Source: Herpetosiphon llansteffanensis (GTDB lineage Bacteria > Chloroflexota > Chloroflexia > Chloroflexales > Herpetosiphonaceae). From it: a stretch of DNA of 58,806 nucleotides. The translations under genes and the position numbers were made by a program. A model generated the notes under the pieces. The model saw only the letters and a list, made by a program, of their open reading frames with translations, did not search any database and had not been told where the DNA came from. The stretch spans positions 1 to 58,806 of the forward strand of contig NZ_PUBZ01000099.1 of NCBI RefSeq assembly GCF_003205875.1, in the 5' to 3' direction. This document shows, one piece after another, positions 25,521 through 34,338 of this stretch (within the stretch, counting starts at the first letter, position 1; each line of letters starts with the position of its first letter).

Positions 25521-26474
25521 ATGGAACCACAATTAACCAAATCAGAAGCCTACGCGGTCTTGCAGGTCTTAGAATTTGATGCAGATTATCGCCAATTAAC
25601 TAAGCCCCTGCAATGGCATCAATTGATGTTGCAATGGAATTGGGACAGTAATTTAGAACCGCTTTGGTGGATTATTCAGCAACCAAATTGCGATCTTGGC
25701 ACTGCCCTATTAATATTTTGGCGGGCAACCGCTGGCTATTATTATCAATATCCTAATCGAGAAGCCCTCATCGCCGACCAAAAAAATCCAGCGATTTACG
25801 ATTTACTTAAACAGATCGAATCAAATTATCTGAATGGCTTTTATCAAAACCAAGCATTTGGCTATGATCCCACCAATGAGGATGGCGACGATTTCACCCA
25901 AGATTATGTCGAGCAGCGACAGCAAGTGATTCCCGAGGGCATGCTGCGGCCAAGTCCAGGCCCATTGATCAAATACCAAGCGTTAATGCAATCGACGATT
26001 CGCCCGCTCACCAGCTAAGAAGCCAAACGAGTTGCCAAAAAAATCGACCAAGCGTGGCAAGTACTCACAGCGTTTAATCCACAACTTACACCTCAATCAG
26101 CAAGCCCTGCAATCGTGCAAGCAATCGCCGAGTGTGTCGAGCAGTTTCGCCAAAGCCTATCAATCACCCAAAAAATCTCGAATCGTCATCCAATTCTTGC
26201 CCTTGGTTGGCTTTGGGCCGAACAGCTTTGCCAAGTTTATGCTTGGGGTTGGGCTTGTCGTAGCTCACGCATCACCCGCTCGATTGGCGTAATTAGCCCT
26301 GATAAAGCCTTTATCCATTTCCCACCAAATTTAATCAGCTATCTTATAAAAGTGCGCAGAGAGCAGAATCAAATCTATCCATTATTTGAGCGCTTAGCAA
26401 CGATTCAAGCGACAAGCGACTTTCGCGATGCTTATAGTTCTGGCTGGCTTTTCCGCACAGCATCGCTTGATTAA
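25521..26474 (+). pseudogene. DUF4274-domain protein interrupted by an in-frame TAA
   Basis: The first 165 codons (MEPQLTKSEAYAVLQVLEF onwards) contain the DUF4274 pattern: QWHQLMLQWNWDSNLEPLWW and QPNCDLGTALLIFW. After TAA at 26016-26018 the same frame stays open for another 151 codons, beginning EAKRVAKKIDQAW and ending FRDAYSSGWLFRTASLD. The junction LTS-stop-EAKRVAKK would be a smooth helix if the stop were CAA (Gln). The simplest reading is a nonsense mutation in a 318-codon gene. Readthrough, a sequencing error or a second gene starting at GTG 26115 are alternatives. DUF4274 proteins often occur among immunity genes, which fits the neighbours. Confidence 0.65.
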
Positions 26475-26555
26475 ATTCAAACCAGCGATTGAGGCGGACA
26501 TCCAGCAAGCTATGCTATGCTCAGCAGCATGAGAAACATAGGCGAGAGGCGCACC

Positions 26556-27608
26556 ATGCAACCACCTGAATTAAGCTGGAGTTTTGGCGAACATGTTGAG
26601 CATATGCCAACGCTCAGCATGTTCTATCATCATCAAAACAGCTTGTATGCACTATTCCAAGGCCCATTGAATCAACTTGTGGTATGGGTTGATGATGCAG
26701 CGTGTTTGCAGCTGAACTTCAATCAACCAAGCATCATGCCACATCTCATTAAACGCTTAGGCGAATATTTGGTATTGGTGCCGCTGCTTGATCGCGGCAA
26801 TTGGCAAGCTCAATTTGGGCTAAATAGCATGACGCTCAATGATTATGTTAATTTAAAAGTATCAGCAATCGTTATTGCAGCAGCCCAATGGACTGAATTA
26901 TGGCATAGCATAGGGCAAACAGACGATTATTTGGCAACGCTTGAGCCAATATCTAGTACTGAACTGGCATGGCTGTGGTTGCTCAGCAGCCAAATTCCGC
27001 CAGCCGAGCAATCGCCTCAGACTTTTGCAGGCTACGCCAAACATATCAGCAGCGCAATCGTTGCTCAAGAGCCGGAAACTACGCCCGCAATTGGCGAGTT
27101 TATTCAAGCACTTTTAGCAGGCAAGCAGGCCTTTAGCCAAACTCCCATCAGGCTGCAAAACCTTGATGGCCAGCAGATCACTGGCTATTGGCTCGATCAG
27201 CAGCAACAAGTACACGGATGGAATGCGTTATGGCAACGCCATGAGCAGCCATTTTTTCTGCTAGCAGGGCTGGCAATTGCGGCACTAAACCCCTACGCCA
27301 GCTTATTACAAGCCAAAGGCACGCCATTAAACGATTTGATGATTAATGAGATTGGCCTGCAACGCGCAGATGCACTGCATGCAATCGAACTAATTCGGGC
27401 AATGCAGAAGCCAATTTTGGGCGGCGATATCTATCGTCAAACCAACGACCAGATTGACCCAACCTACGACAACTGGAGCATTGATGCTGGCCCAAGCCAC
27501 AGCGTGGATGCACAGCGCAGCTGTGATATAAGCCGCAGTTACATCGAGCGCTATCCAAATCCACACAATCAAATGTTATTATTTGTATTTGTGCTTAGCA
27601 AAAAATAA
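26556..27608 (+). CDS. Protein with C-terminal Imm40-like immunity domain
   Basis: A 350-residue cytoplasmic protein. About 270 N-terminal residues (from MQPPELSWSFGEHVEH) are unassigned. The last ~80 match the Imm40 pattern: DLMINEIGLQRADALHAIEL, ILGGDIYRQTNDQIDPTYDNW and SRSYIERYPNPHNQMLLFVFVL. Immunity proteins neutralise toxins delivered by the same or neighbouring strains; no toxin gene is adjacent. The start at 26556 is chosen by the GAGAGG 8 bases upstream; the frame is open 13 codons earlier. Confidence 0.72.
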   Translation: MQPPELSWSFGEHVEHMPTLSMFYHHQNSLYALFQGPLNQLVVWVDDAACLQLNFNQPSIMPHLIKRLGEYLVLVPLLDRGNWQAQFGLNSMTLNDYVNLKVSAIVIAAAQWTELWHSIGQTDDYLATLEPISSTELAWLWLLSSQIPPAEQSPQTFAGYAKHISSAIVAQEPETTPAIGEFIQALLAGKQAFSQTPIRLQNLDGQQITGYWLDQQQQVHGWNALWQRHEQPFFLLAGLAIAALNPYASLLQAKGTPLNDLMINEIGLQRADALHAIELIRAMQKPILGGDIYRQTNDQIDPTYDNWSIDAGPSHSVDAQRSCDISRSYIERYPNPHNQMLLFVFVLSKK

Positions 27609-27627
27609 CGAGCACTTGAGAGATGTT

Positions 27628-28293
27628 ATGGATAATGAATTAAGCAAATCAGCAAAACCTCTCCCCAAGCCAATTCCCATTCCGTTGCCGCCGAGGGCAG
27701 AGGGCTCTGCCAAATGGCCAGCAAACTGCAATGGTATTTTGCCAAATGTCGAGCGCTTTCGTTGGCCCGAAACTATGCAATGGATCGCAAGTTTGCCCAA
27801 ACCGCGCGAACATATGCTGATGGAGCTTGGCGTAGGCATGGTTTTCCCAGGTTTGATGTTAAGACATTTTGCCTATACCACCCGTTGGTATAAATGCCCC
27901 ATGGATTGGCTGGTTTATGCCCGTGGGTTATATGCCTTTTTGCAGCAGCCCGAACGCGTGCGCAGCTATCTGTATGGCGCGAGCATCAGCCCAGCCGAGC
28001 GCAAACAGCTTGATGAACTGCGTTCGAGTCGCATGTTTATTGGTCAACGCGACGCTTGGAACTACATCAACACGCTTGAATGCTCAATTACGCGCAGCTT
28101 GCTAGAGGCAAATTTGAGCTATGCATTGCCTTTTTTGATGGCCGATCCCGATTATCAAGCCCGCTACCCAAGCAGCATCCTTGATGTCTATTTGTTTGTG
28201 GTTGCTGCCAGCGATTTGTTTTGGCGCACCGATAAACTCTTGCAAATTATCGATGGCGAGGTGAGTAGTATCGAAGATTTTGGCTTTTTCTAG
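27628..28293 (+). CDS. Uncharacterised protein in the immunity-like cluster
   Basis: A 221-residue protein I do not recognise. It starts MDNELSKSAKPLPKPIPIP, has a Pro-rich N-terminal segment, then helical stretches with ELGVGMVFPGLMLRHFAY and CPMDWLVYARGLYAFLQQPER, and ends with LDVYLFVVAASDLFWRTDKLLQI. There is no signal peptide and no convincing membrane helix. It lies 19 bases after the Imm40-like gene on the same strand and is probably co-transcribed. The family context suggests an immunity or toxin-response role, but nothing in the sequence proves it. Confidence 0.65.
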   Translation: MDNELSKSAKPLPKPIPIPLPPRAEGSAKWPANCNGILPNVERFRWPETMQWIASLPKPREHMLMELGVGMVFPGLMLRHFAYTTRWYKCPMDWLVYARGLYAFLQQPERVRSYLYGASISPAERKQLDELRSSRMFIGQRDAWNYINTLECSITRSLLEANLSYALPFLMADPDYQARYPSSILDVYLFVVAASDLFWRTDKLLQIIDGEVSSIEDFGFF

Positions 28294-28386
28294 CCAAATC
28301 AAGCGTGCACATCCGAACAAGCGTGCTTTGACAAGCGCTCATGAGATCGGCTACACTGCATCCATACGCTAAACGAGGCTGATCTT

Positions 28387-29517
28387 ATGGATGAATTTGA
28401 GTTAATTCCACAGCAGGGCAATAATCCTCTTGCGCCCAATTTCACCAACGTCATGAAGCAGCGCAGTGTTGTTGCCGACCAGATTTCGGCCCAACATAGT
28501 TTCATCGAATATCGCCTGCGCCAACGCCCGCAAACGATTCGCCGCCATAACACCGATTTGAAAATTTTTGCCGATTTTCTGGCCAGCATTGGGATTGTGA
28601 TTCCAGTTGATGACCATGAAGTGCCGATTCTAGCGACTGAGCCAGCTGCTTGGGCCGAAATGAGCGTCGGCATCGTCACAACCTTTCGCACATGGATGCT
28701 GAATGAAGGCTATGCGCTTGGCTCAGTCAATATTCGGCTCAGCACCGTGCGGCTCTACTGTCGCTTGGCCCATCAGGCTGGCGTTTTGAGCCTTGAGGCT
28801 TGGAGCCGAATCCACACCGTCGAGGGTTATCGCCGCCGCGAGGGCGATGGCATTGATGCCCAACGTGAAGCTACCGAAACCCCAACTCGGCTTTCCACCA
28901 AAAAAGCTGCGCCTCACATCTTAGATCAAAGCCAAATTCGCGAACTCAAACGGGCAGCCCGCACCAATCCGCAAAATCGTACACCCGAGGTTGGCTGGCG
29001 CGATTATCTGATCGTCTGCTTGCTGGTCGATTTGGGCATGCGCTGTGGCGAGGTTGTCGTGCTCAAGTGGGCGCATATCCAAGGCAAAGTCTTGCTGGTG
29101 GATCGGCCAAAAGTCGATAAAGTACAAAAACATCGGCTGATTGGCGACACCGCCAAAGCCTTGCGCGAATATCAAAAAGTGATTGCCCAACCAGCCAATC
29201 CCCAAACCTCGCTCTTGGCTGCGTTTGATCACAAAGGCAATCAGATTGGCTTTGGCATTTCTGAGCGGGCAATTCACAAACGCATCGTTCAGCTTGGCAA
29301 ATTAATTGGCATCAACAACCTTGCACCGCATGATTTGCGCCATTCGTGGGCAACTCGCGTGGCCCAAACCAACATTCCGGTGCAAGCCTTGCGCGACGCT
29401 GGCGGCTGGACCAACCTCAATACGCCCAACCGCTACATTGCCCAACAGGCGATTGCCAATGACGGCGTAAGCTTATTGAGCGACGATGGCGCGCTTGACG
29501 ATGATGATGAAGCCTAA
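28387..29517 (+). CDS. Tyrosine recombinase / phage-type integrase
   Basis: A 376-residue site-specific recombinase. The N-terminal SAM-like core-binding domain is about residues 35-150 (HSFIEYRLRQRPQTIRRHNTDL). The catalytic domain has the first Arg in LGMRCGEVVVLKW, Lys in RPKVDK, the HXXR box HDLRHSWATR, GGWTN, and the nucleophile Tyr in NRYIAQQ. All five catalytic positions are visible, so it is probably active. The C-terminus is an acidic tail (DDGALDDDDEA). It could be a XerC/D-like chromosome factor or the integrase of an old mobile island. I found no att repeats. Confidence 0.88.
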   Translation: MDEFELIPQQGNNPLAPNFTNVMKQRSVVADQISAQHSFIEYRLRQRPQTIRRHNTDLKIFADFLASIGIVIPVDDHEVPILATEPAAWAEMSVGIVTTFRTWMLNEGYALGSVNIRLSTVRLYCRLAHQAGVLSLEAWSRIHTVEGYRRREGDGIDAQREATETPTRLSTKKAAPHILDQSQIRELKRAARTNPQNRTPEVGWRDYLIVCLLVDLGMRCGEVVVLKWAHIQGKVLLVDRPKVDKVQKHRLIGDTAKALREYQKVIAQPANPQTSLLAAFDHKGNQIGFGISERAIHKRIVQLGKLIGINNLAPHDLRHSWATRVAQTNIPVQALRDAGGWTNLNTPNRYIAQQAIANDGVSLLSDDGALDDDDEA

Positions 29518-29591
29518 TTGCCACTTGCAGCTTTACCTGTTTGGGTTATGATGAACAGCAATTGAGTTTGGCTTGTGGAGTACCATTCAGC

Positions 29592-30281
29592 GTGGATAGC
29601 TTAATTCTGGCCTCGGCCTCACCACGACGGCATGATTTGTTAAGTAGTTTGGGCCTGTCGTTTATAATTGAGGCAAATGATGGGGAAGAGCGCCAAGATC
29701 AGGTTCCTCCGGCGATTGTGGAGCAACTTCCAGCCTTCGATTTAGGCCTCGCCAGTCACCCAACCTTGTTAGCGTGGCGTAAAGCCCAAGCCGCCCGCGA
29801 AACGAATCAGCAAGCAGTGATTCTTGCAGCTGATACAATTGTGGTGATTGATCGGATGATCTTGGGCAAGCCACGTGATCCGGCTCATGCTTATGAATTG
29901 CTGCGCCGCCTTGCCGGACGTTGGCATACTGTTTATACCGGAGTTGTGGTGCTACCCGCCGCCTCCGAACAGCCGTTATGTGAATTGGTCGCCGCCCAGG
30001 TACATTTAGCGCCGCTCAGCGATGCTGAGATTTGGGACTACATCGCAACTGGCGAGCCAATGGATAAAGCTGGTGCTTATGGAGTCCAAGGCATTGGCGG
30101 ACGGCTGGTCGAAGAGGTTCAAGGCAGTTTTACAACCGTTGTTGGGCTACCGCTTCCAACGACCGCCAGTTTGTTGAGCCAAGCGGGAATCGCAATTCCC
30201 TATAGTGTTGAGCAAGCATGGCAGCGTTGGCGTGCTACATTAGCAAAGGAACCACTATGTATGCAACAGTCAAAGTGCTGA
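29592..30281 (+). CDS. maf: Maf-like nucleoside triphosphate pyrophosphatase
   Basis: A 229-residue protein of the Maf/YhdE family, which hydrolyses modified or canonical NTPs to NMPs (dTTP/UTP type in many). Motifs are LILASASPRRHDLLSSLG at the N-terminus, ILAADTIVVID with the catalytic Asp, LGKPRDPAHAYELLRRLAGRWH, and the C-terminal DKAGAYGVQGIGG with VVGLPL. I chose the GTG at 29592 because it starts directly before the first motif and has GTGGAG upstream; a TTG-started frame exists further upstream. The stop lies 25 bases inside the next gene, indicating coupling. Confidence 0.92.
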   Translation: MDSLILASASPRRHDLLSSLGLSFIIEANDGEERQDQVPPAIVEQLPAFDLGLASHPTLLAWRKAQAARETNQQAVILAADTIVVIDRMILGKPRDPAHAYELLRRLAGRWHTVYTGVVVLPAASEQPLCELVAAQVHLAPLSDAEIWDYIATGEPMDKAGAYGVQGIGGRLVEEVQGSFTTVVGLPLPTTASLLSQAGIAIPYSVEQAWQRWRATLAKEPLCMQQSKC

Positions 30282-31024
30282 TGGTCGATGATCACCCGTT
30301 GTTCCGCCAAGGGGTGCGCTGGGCGCTATCAAGCGAACGCGATATCAAGATCATTGGCGAGGGTTCTAGTGCCGAAGAAGGCTTGGTCTTAATTTCTGAG
30401 CATGAGCCAGATGTAGTGCTAACCGATTTGAACTTACCCAACATGGATGGCTTGGAATTTACCCGCACCATTCGCCGCCAATACCCGAACATTGGCGTGG
30501 TGATGTTGAGCGTCTACGAAAGCGACGAGCATGCCTTCAATGCCTTGCGCGCAGGAGCAGCCGCCTATTATTCCAAGGAAATTAGCCCCAAAACCTTGGC
30601 AACGGTCTTGCGACGGGTGGCGCGTGGCGAATATGTGATTAACGATGTGATGTTTGAAGATCCACGGGTCGCTGACCGGATTTTGACTCAGTTCCGTGGT
30701 TTGCAAACCGGCATCGTCGCCGAACCAGACCTTGATATTAGCTTATTCTCGCCGTTGAGCGACCGTGAAATTGAGGTTTTGGAGCATATTGCCAGCGGCG
30801 CAACCAACAAAGATATTGCCGATGCGCTCAAAATTAGCACCCAAACCGTCAAAAACCATATTTCATCGATTTTGCGCAAGCTTTCGTTGAACGATCGTAC
30901 TCAAGCGGTGTTGTATGCCCTGCGCCGTGGCTGGATTGAAACGCCAGCAACCTTGCTGGAAAGCATCGAACGCCGTGGCTCACAAGCGCTGAATTTTAAT
31001 AACGATGATGACAACGACGAATGA
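30257..31024 (+). CDS. NarL-family response regulator
   Basis: A 255-residue regulator. The receiver domain spans residues ~5-125, with acidic pocket VDDHP, phospho-acceptor Asp in VLTDLNLPNMDG, and conserved Ser and Lys (MLSVYES; YYSKE). An unusually long ~35-residue linker precedes a LuxR-type helix-turn-helix (LSDREIEVLEHIASGATNKDI onwards, then VKNHISSILRKL). It ends with an acidic DDDNDE tail. The start at 30257 has AAAGGA 6 bases before it. No histidine kinase is nearby, so it is an orphan in an operon of lipid and nucleotide enzymes. Confidence 0.93.
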   Translation: MYATVKVLMVDDHPLFRQGVRWALSSERDIKIIGEGSSAEEGLVLISEHEPDVVLTDLNLPNMDGLEFTRTIRRQYPNIGVVMLSVYESDEHAFNALRAGAAAYYSKEISPKTLATVLRRVARGEYVINDVMFEDPRVADRILTQFRGLQTGIVAEPDLDISLFSPLSDREIEVLEHIASGATNKDIADALKISTQTVKNHISSILRKLSLNDRTQAVLYALRRGWIETPATLLESIERRGSQALNFNNDDDNDE

Positions 31025-31914
31025 AACGAGTAACAGTCATTCTTAACCCAATGGCAGGCAATGCCCATCAACGTCGTGCAATTGCCAAAGGTATCACCGA
31101 ATGGCGCAGTAACCAAGGTTGGCAAGTTCGGCTGCGCGAAACGCGGCGTGCAGGCGATGCAACGACGTTTGCCCGCGAAGAAGCCAAACGCAACGATCTC
31201 ATTGTTGCTGCTGGTGGCGATGGCACGATCAACGAGGTCATGAATGGCCTCGTTGGCACCGATACGGCTTTGGGAGCGCTGCCGGTTGGCACGGGCAACG
31301 TCTGGGTGCGCGAATTGCATCAATCGCTCAATCCGTTGCATGCTGCCCGCCAACTAGCCGATGGCCATGTTGAACCGGTTGATGTTGGCCAAGCCAACGA
31401 GCGCTATTTTTTGCTCATGGCTGGCATTGGCCTCGATGCAGCGATTACCCGCGAAGTGCGTTCTGCAGATAAAAAACGCTTAGGCCGCTTAGCTTATGTG
31501 ATCAAAAGTTTGCCAGTGCTTTGGCGCTTACGCGGCACACGCACCCGCATCAGCCTTGATGGTGAGCCACTCAAGGGCAATGCGCTGTTTGTGCTGATTA
31601 GCAACTCACGGCTGTATGGCGGCGTGCTCAACATTGCCTATCGCGCAGCCATGCGCGATGGCATGCTCGATGTTTGTACGATGATGGGCGATAGTGCCCT
31701 CGATGCCCCCAAATTGCTGGCGGGAATTTTGTTTCGCGGCTATGGGATGATCCAAGGCTTAGAATATCGACAAGCTCGTGAGATCGAGATTGCATGCTCC
31801 AAGCCCTTGCCAATTCAAGTCGATGGTGATGCAATTGGCACCACTCCCATGACCTTTCGCGTTGTTCCGCAATCGCTACGCGTGCTTTTACCGCGTACCA
31901 CCGAAATCAACTAA
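31021..31914 (+). CDS. Diacylglycerol kinase-family lipid kinase
   Basis: A 297-residue enzyme of the DAGK/YegS/sphingosine-kinase fold. It shows VILNPMAGNAHQRRA, the ATP-binding glycine signature AAGGDGTINEVMNGLVG, ALPVGTGNVWVRELH, and in the C-terminal beta domain NSRLYGGVLNIAYRAAM with IQVDGDAIG. It phosphorylates a membrane lipid using ATP, probably diacylglycerol or a related lipid. Its start overlaps the response-regulator stop by 4 bases (ATGA). Confidence 0.9.
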   Translation: MKRVTVILNPMAGNAHQRRAIAKGITEWRSNQGWQVRLRETRRAGDATTFAREEAKRNDLIVAAGGDGTINEVMNGLVGTDTALGALPVGTGNVWVRELHQSLNPLHAARQLADGHVEPVDVGQANERYFLLMAGIGLDAAITREVRSADKKRLGRLAYVIKSLPVLWRLRGTRTRISLDGEPLKGNALFVLISNSRLYGGVLNIAYRAAMRDGMLDVCTMMGDSALDAPKLLAGILFRGYGMIQGLEYRQAREIEIACSKPLPIQVDGDAIGTTPMTFRVVPQSLRVLLPRTTEIN

Positions 31915-31934
31915 CCCTGTAGATGAGGTTCTGT

Positions 31935-33065
31935 GTGAGACGTTCGTTCTATTTGCTGATCGTGCTTTGTTTGTTAGCCGCCTGTAGTAACGCAGGCTCA
32001 GCCCTGCCAACCATGGAGGCCCTCCCCACTACCGAAGCGCAACCAGCAGTCGATGAAACCCAAGCTACCCAAATTGTGGTCGAAAATCAAAGCAATGTGC
32101 CAGGCAAATTGCTCTTCGTGCGGGTCGAAAATGGCTCAGGCGATATTTGGGTCCACGAAGGCACTGAGGCTCGCCGCATCACCACATCGCACAAAAAATA
32201 CCAGCCCAGTTGGTCGCCCGATGGCAGCCAAATTGCCTACATTCAACGCGAAGAAAGCTTCGCCGATATTTGGGTGATGAATGCGAATGGCTCCAACAAG
32301 CAGCAGGTAACCAATAACGAACCAGCTGGCATTCCAGCCCGTTCTGAAGATCATGTGCAAAGCATTCGCTGGGCCTTCTACCCACGTTGGTCGCCAGATG
32401 GCCAGTTTCTCAGCTATGTCTCGCAGGCCCAAACTCCGCGTAGCGTTGGTGGCGATTCGTATCAAGAGTATCCGCTTTCGCTCTATATTTATGGCACCCG
32501 CCGCATTGGCACTGGCGATTTTCCAACTGCCAGCTTTCAACGCTTTGTCCAAGCAGATACCGATTTGAGCCACCCAACCTGGTCTGTCGATGGCTCGATG
32601 ATAGTCTATAGCCAGGCCGAACGTTGTTTTGGCTGCGAAGTGGCCGAAATTCAACTTGGCTATGCAGTGCTTGATCTCCCAGGCGGCAACGATGAGTATG
32701 GCGTGCTGCAAGGCCCAAGCGCCGATAGCTTCCAAGGTGCGCTTGACCCAGCGTTCTCGCCTGATGGCAAATGGTTGGCCTTCACCAAGAGCGTCAATGG
32801 CTATAGCGATATTTTTATCGTACCCGCCCCCGATGCGACTGGCAAAGTCAGCAGTGCGCCAATTAAACTCACCAGCACTGGCCGTTCGCGCCAAGCCACA
32901 TGGTCGCCTGATGGCAGCAAATTGGCCTTTTTCACGATCAACGATCAGGTAACCCTTTCGATTGCCGATCTCTCGGTTCAAGGCAATACGCCTAGCCTCG
33001 GCCAACCAGTCGATATTCGCCGCGACCTGTTTGATGTCGATTCAGGGATGGCATGGGCTAAATAA
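31935..33065 (+). CDS. Lipoprotein with a TolB-like beta-propeller
   Basis: A 376-residue lipoprotein. The signal is RRSFYLLIVLCLLAACSN (lipobox LAAC), followed by a Thr/Pro/Glu-rich spacer and a WD40-like (PD40) propeller. Blades are visible as SWSPDGSQIAY, RWSPDGQFLSY, AFSPDGKWLAF and TWSPDGSKLAF. I chose GTG at 31935 because GATGAGG lies upstream at the right distance; the ATG at 31923 would place two charged residues and a Cys before the signal. It is exported and membrane-anchored. The binding partner is unknown. Confidence 0.85.
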   Translation: MRRSFYLLIVLCLLAACSNAGSALPTMEALPTTEAQPAVDETQATQIVVENQSNVPGKLLFVRVENGSGDIWVHEGTEARRITTSHKKYQPSWSPDGSQIAYIQREESFADIWVMNANGSNKQQVTNNEPAGIPARSEDHVQSIRWAFYPRWSPDGQFLSYVSQAQTPRSVGGDSYQEYPLSLYIYGTRRIGTGDFPTASFQRFVQADTDLSHPTWSVDGSMIVYSQAERCFGCEVAEIQLGYAVLDLPGGNDEYGVLQGPSADSFQGALDPAFSPDGKWLAFTKSVNGYSDIFIVPAPDATGKVSSAPIKLTSTGRSRQATWSPDGSKLAFFTINDQVTLSIADLSVQGNTPSLGQPVDIRRDLFDVDSGMAWAK

Positions 33066-33094
33066 GGCCCAGCTACCAAGGAGCAATGAAGCCC

Positions 33095-34312
33095 ATGGAT
33101 TTTGCGATTCCCAGCCAGATTGCCGCAATGCGTGAGCAAATTAGCCAATTTTTGGTTGAAAAGGTCTATCCCAACGAGCAAGCATGGTTCGATTACGACG
33201 AAAAAGCCTATCCCGCTTGCTCCGAAGACCACCCTGAGATTCGGCAATTACAAGCAGAGGTCAAAGAATTAGGTTTGTGGGCGGGCCATCTGCCACGCGA
33301 GGCCGGCGGCATGGGCTTATCGATTATGGAATATGGGCTGCTCAACGAAATTATTGGGCGCTCGTATTTTGCGCCACGCATTTTTGGCTCGAACGCCCCC
33401 GATAGTGGCAACGCCGAAATTCTTTGGCACTATGGCACGCCAGCTCAGCATGAACAATTTTTCTGGCCTTTGCAACAAGCAGCAGTGCGCTCGTTTTTCA
33501 GCATGACCGAGCCTGAGGTCAGCGGAGCCGACCCAACCTTGCTCGAAACCAGCGCCGAACTGATCGACGATCACTGGGTGATCAATGGGCGCAAATGGTA
33601 TAGCACCAATGCTAATGGCGCTGGCTTTGGCATCGTCATGGCCAAAACCGACCCCGATGCGCCAACCCATTTGCGCTATAGCCAAATTATTGTGCCAGCA
33701 GATACGCCAGGCTTGACCTTGGTGCGGCCAATCTCGGTGATGGGCCATACCACCGGCGGCGGCCATTGGGAAATTGAATATACCAATGTGCGTGTGCCAG
33801 CCGAAAATCTGCTTGGTAAGCGCGGCTCTGGTTTTGCAATTGCCCAAACTCGACTTGGCCCAGGCCGCATTCATCATTGTATGCGCTGGCTTGGCCAAGC
33901 CCAACGCGCCTTCGATTTGATGTGCGAATATAGCACCAAGCGGGTGGCCTTTGGCGGGCCGTTGGCCGATAAGCAAATGGTGCAACATTGGATTGCCGAA
34001 AGTGCTGCTGAAATTCAAGCTGCGCGTTTGAGCGTACTGCACGCCGCATGGCAAATTGATCAAGCGGGAGCGAAATCAGCCCGCATTGACATCTCACTAA
34101 TTAAATTTAGCGTTGCTGCAATGCTGATGAATGTGCTTGATCGTGCGATTCAAGTCCATGGTGGTTTAGGCATTTCCGACGATACGCCGCTGGCCTTTAT
34201 GTGGCGACAAGGCCGCGCATCGCGCATTTACGATGGACCAGATGAAGTGCACAAAATGGTTGTCGCTCGCGAAATCTTAAAACGATATGGCTATCCTGCG
34301 CGCAACGTCTAA
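33095..34312 (+). CDS. Acyl-CoA dehydrogenase (ACAD10/11-like)
   Basis: A 405-residue FAD enzyme. N-terminal helical domain: IPSQIAAMREQISQFLVEKV. Middle beta domain: FFSMTEPEVSGADPTLLE and VINGRKWYSTNANG. C-terminal helical domain: ALDRAIQVHGGLGISDDTP-like ending, with the catalytic acid in YDGPDEVHKMVVAREIL (Asp, as in the ACAD10/11 subgroup). A longer start at 33086 exists, but there AAGGAG would be only 2 bases away; from 33095 it is 11. The phosphotransferase gene 26 bases downstream mirrors the fused kinase-dehydrogenase layout of animal ACAD10/ACAD11. Confidence 0.9.
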   Translation: MDFAIPSQIAAMREQISQFLVEKVYPNEQAWFDYDEKAYPACSEDHPEIRQLQAEVKELGLWAGHLPREAGGMGLSIMEYGLLNEIIGRSYFAPRIFGSNAPDSGNAEILWHYGTPAQHEQFFWPLQQAAVRSFFSMTEPEVSGADPTLLETSAELIDDHWVINGRKWYSTNANGAGFGIVMAKTDPDAPTHLRYSQIIVPADTPGLTLVRPISVMGHTTGGGHWEIEYTNVRVPAENLLGKRGSGFAIAQTRLGPGRIHHCMRWLGQAQRAFDLMCEYSTKRVAFGGPLADKQMVQHWIAESAAEIQAARLSVLHAAWQIDQAGAKSARIDISLIKFSVAAMLMNVLDRAIQVHGGLGISDDTPLAFMWRQGRASRIYDGPDEVHKMVVAREILKRYGYPARNV

Positions 34313-34338
34313 GTCTGTAGTCTTCCGAGGTACAACCC

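Noticed and set aside
28300..29540. Attachment sites or tRNA next to the tyrosine recombinase
   Set aside because: No tRNA gene or convincing direct repeats were seen, so an island boundary cannot be supported.
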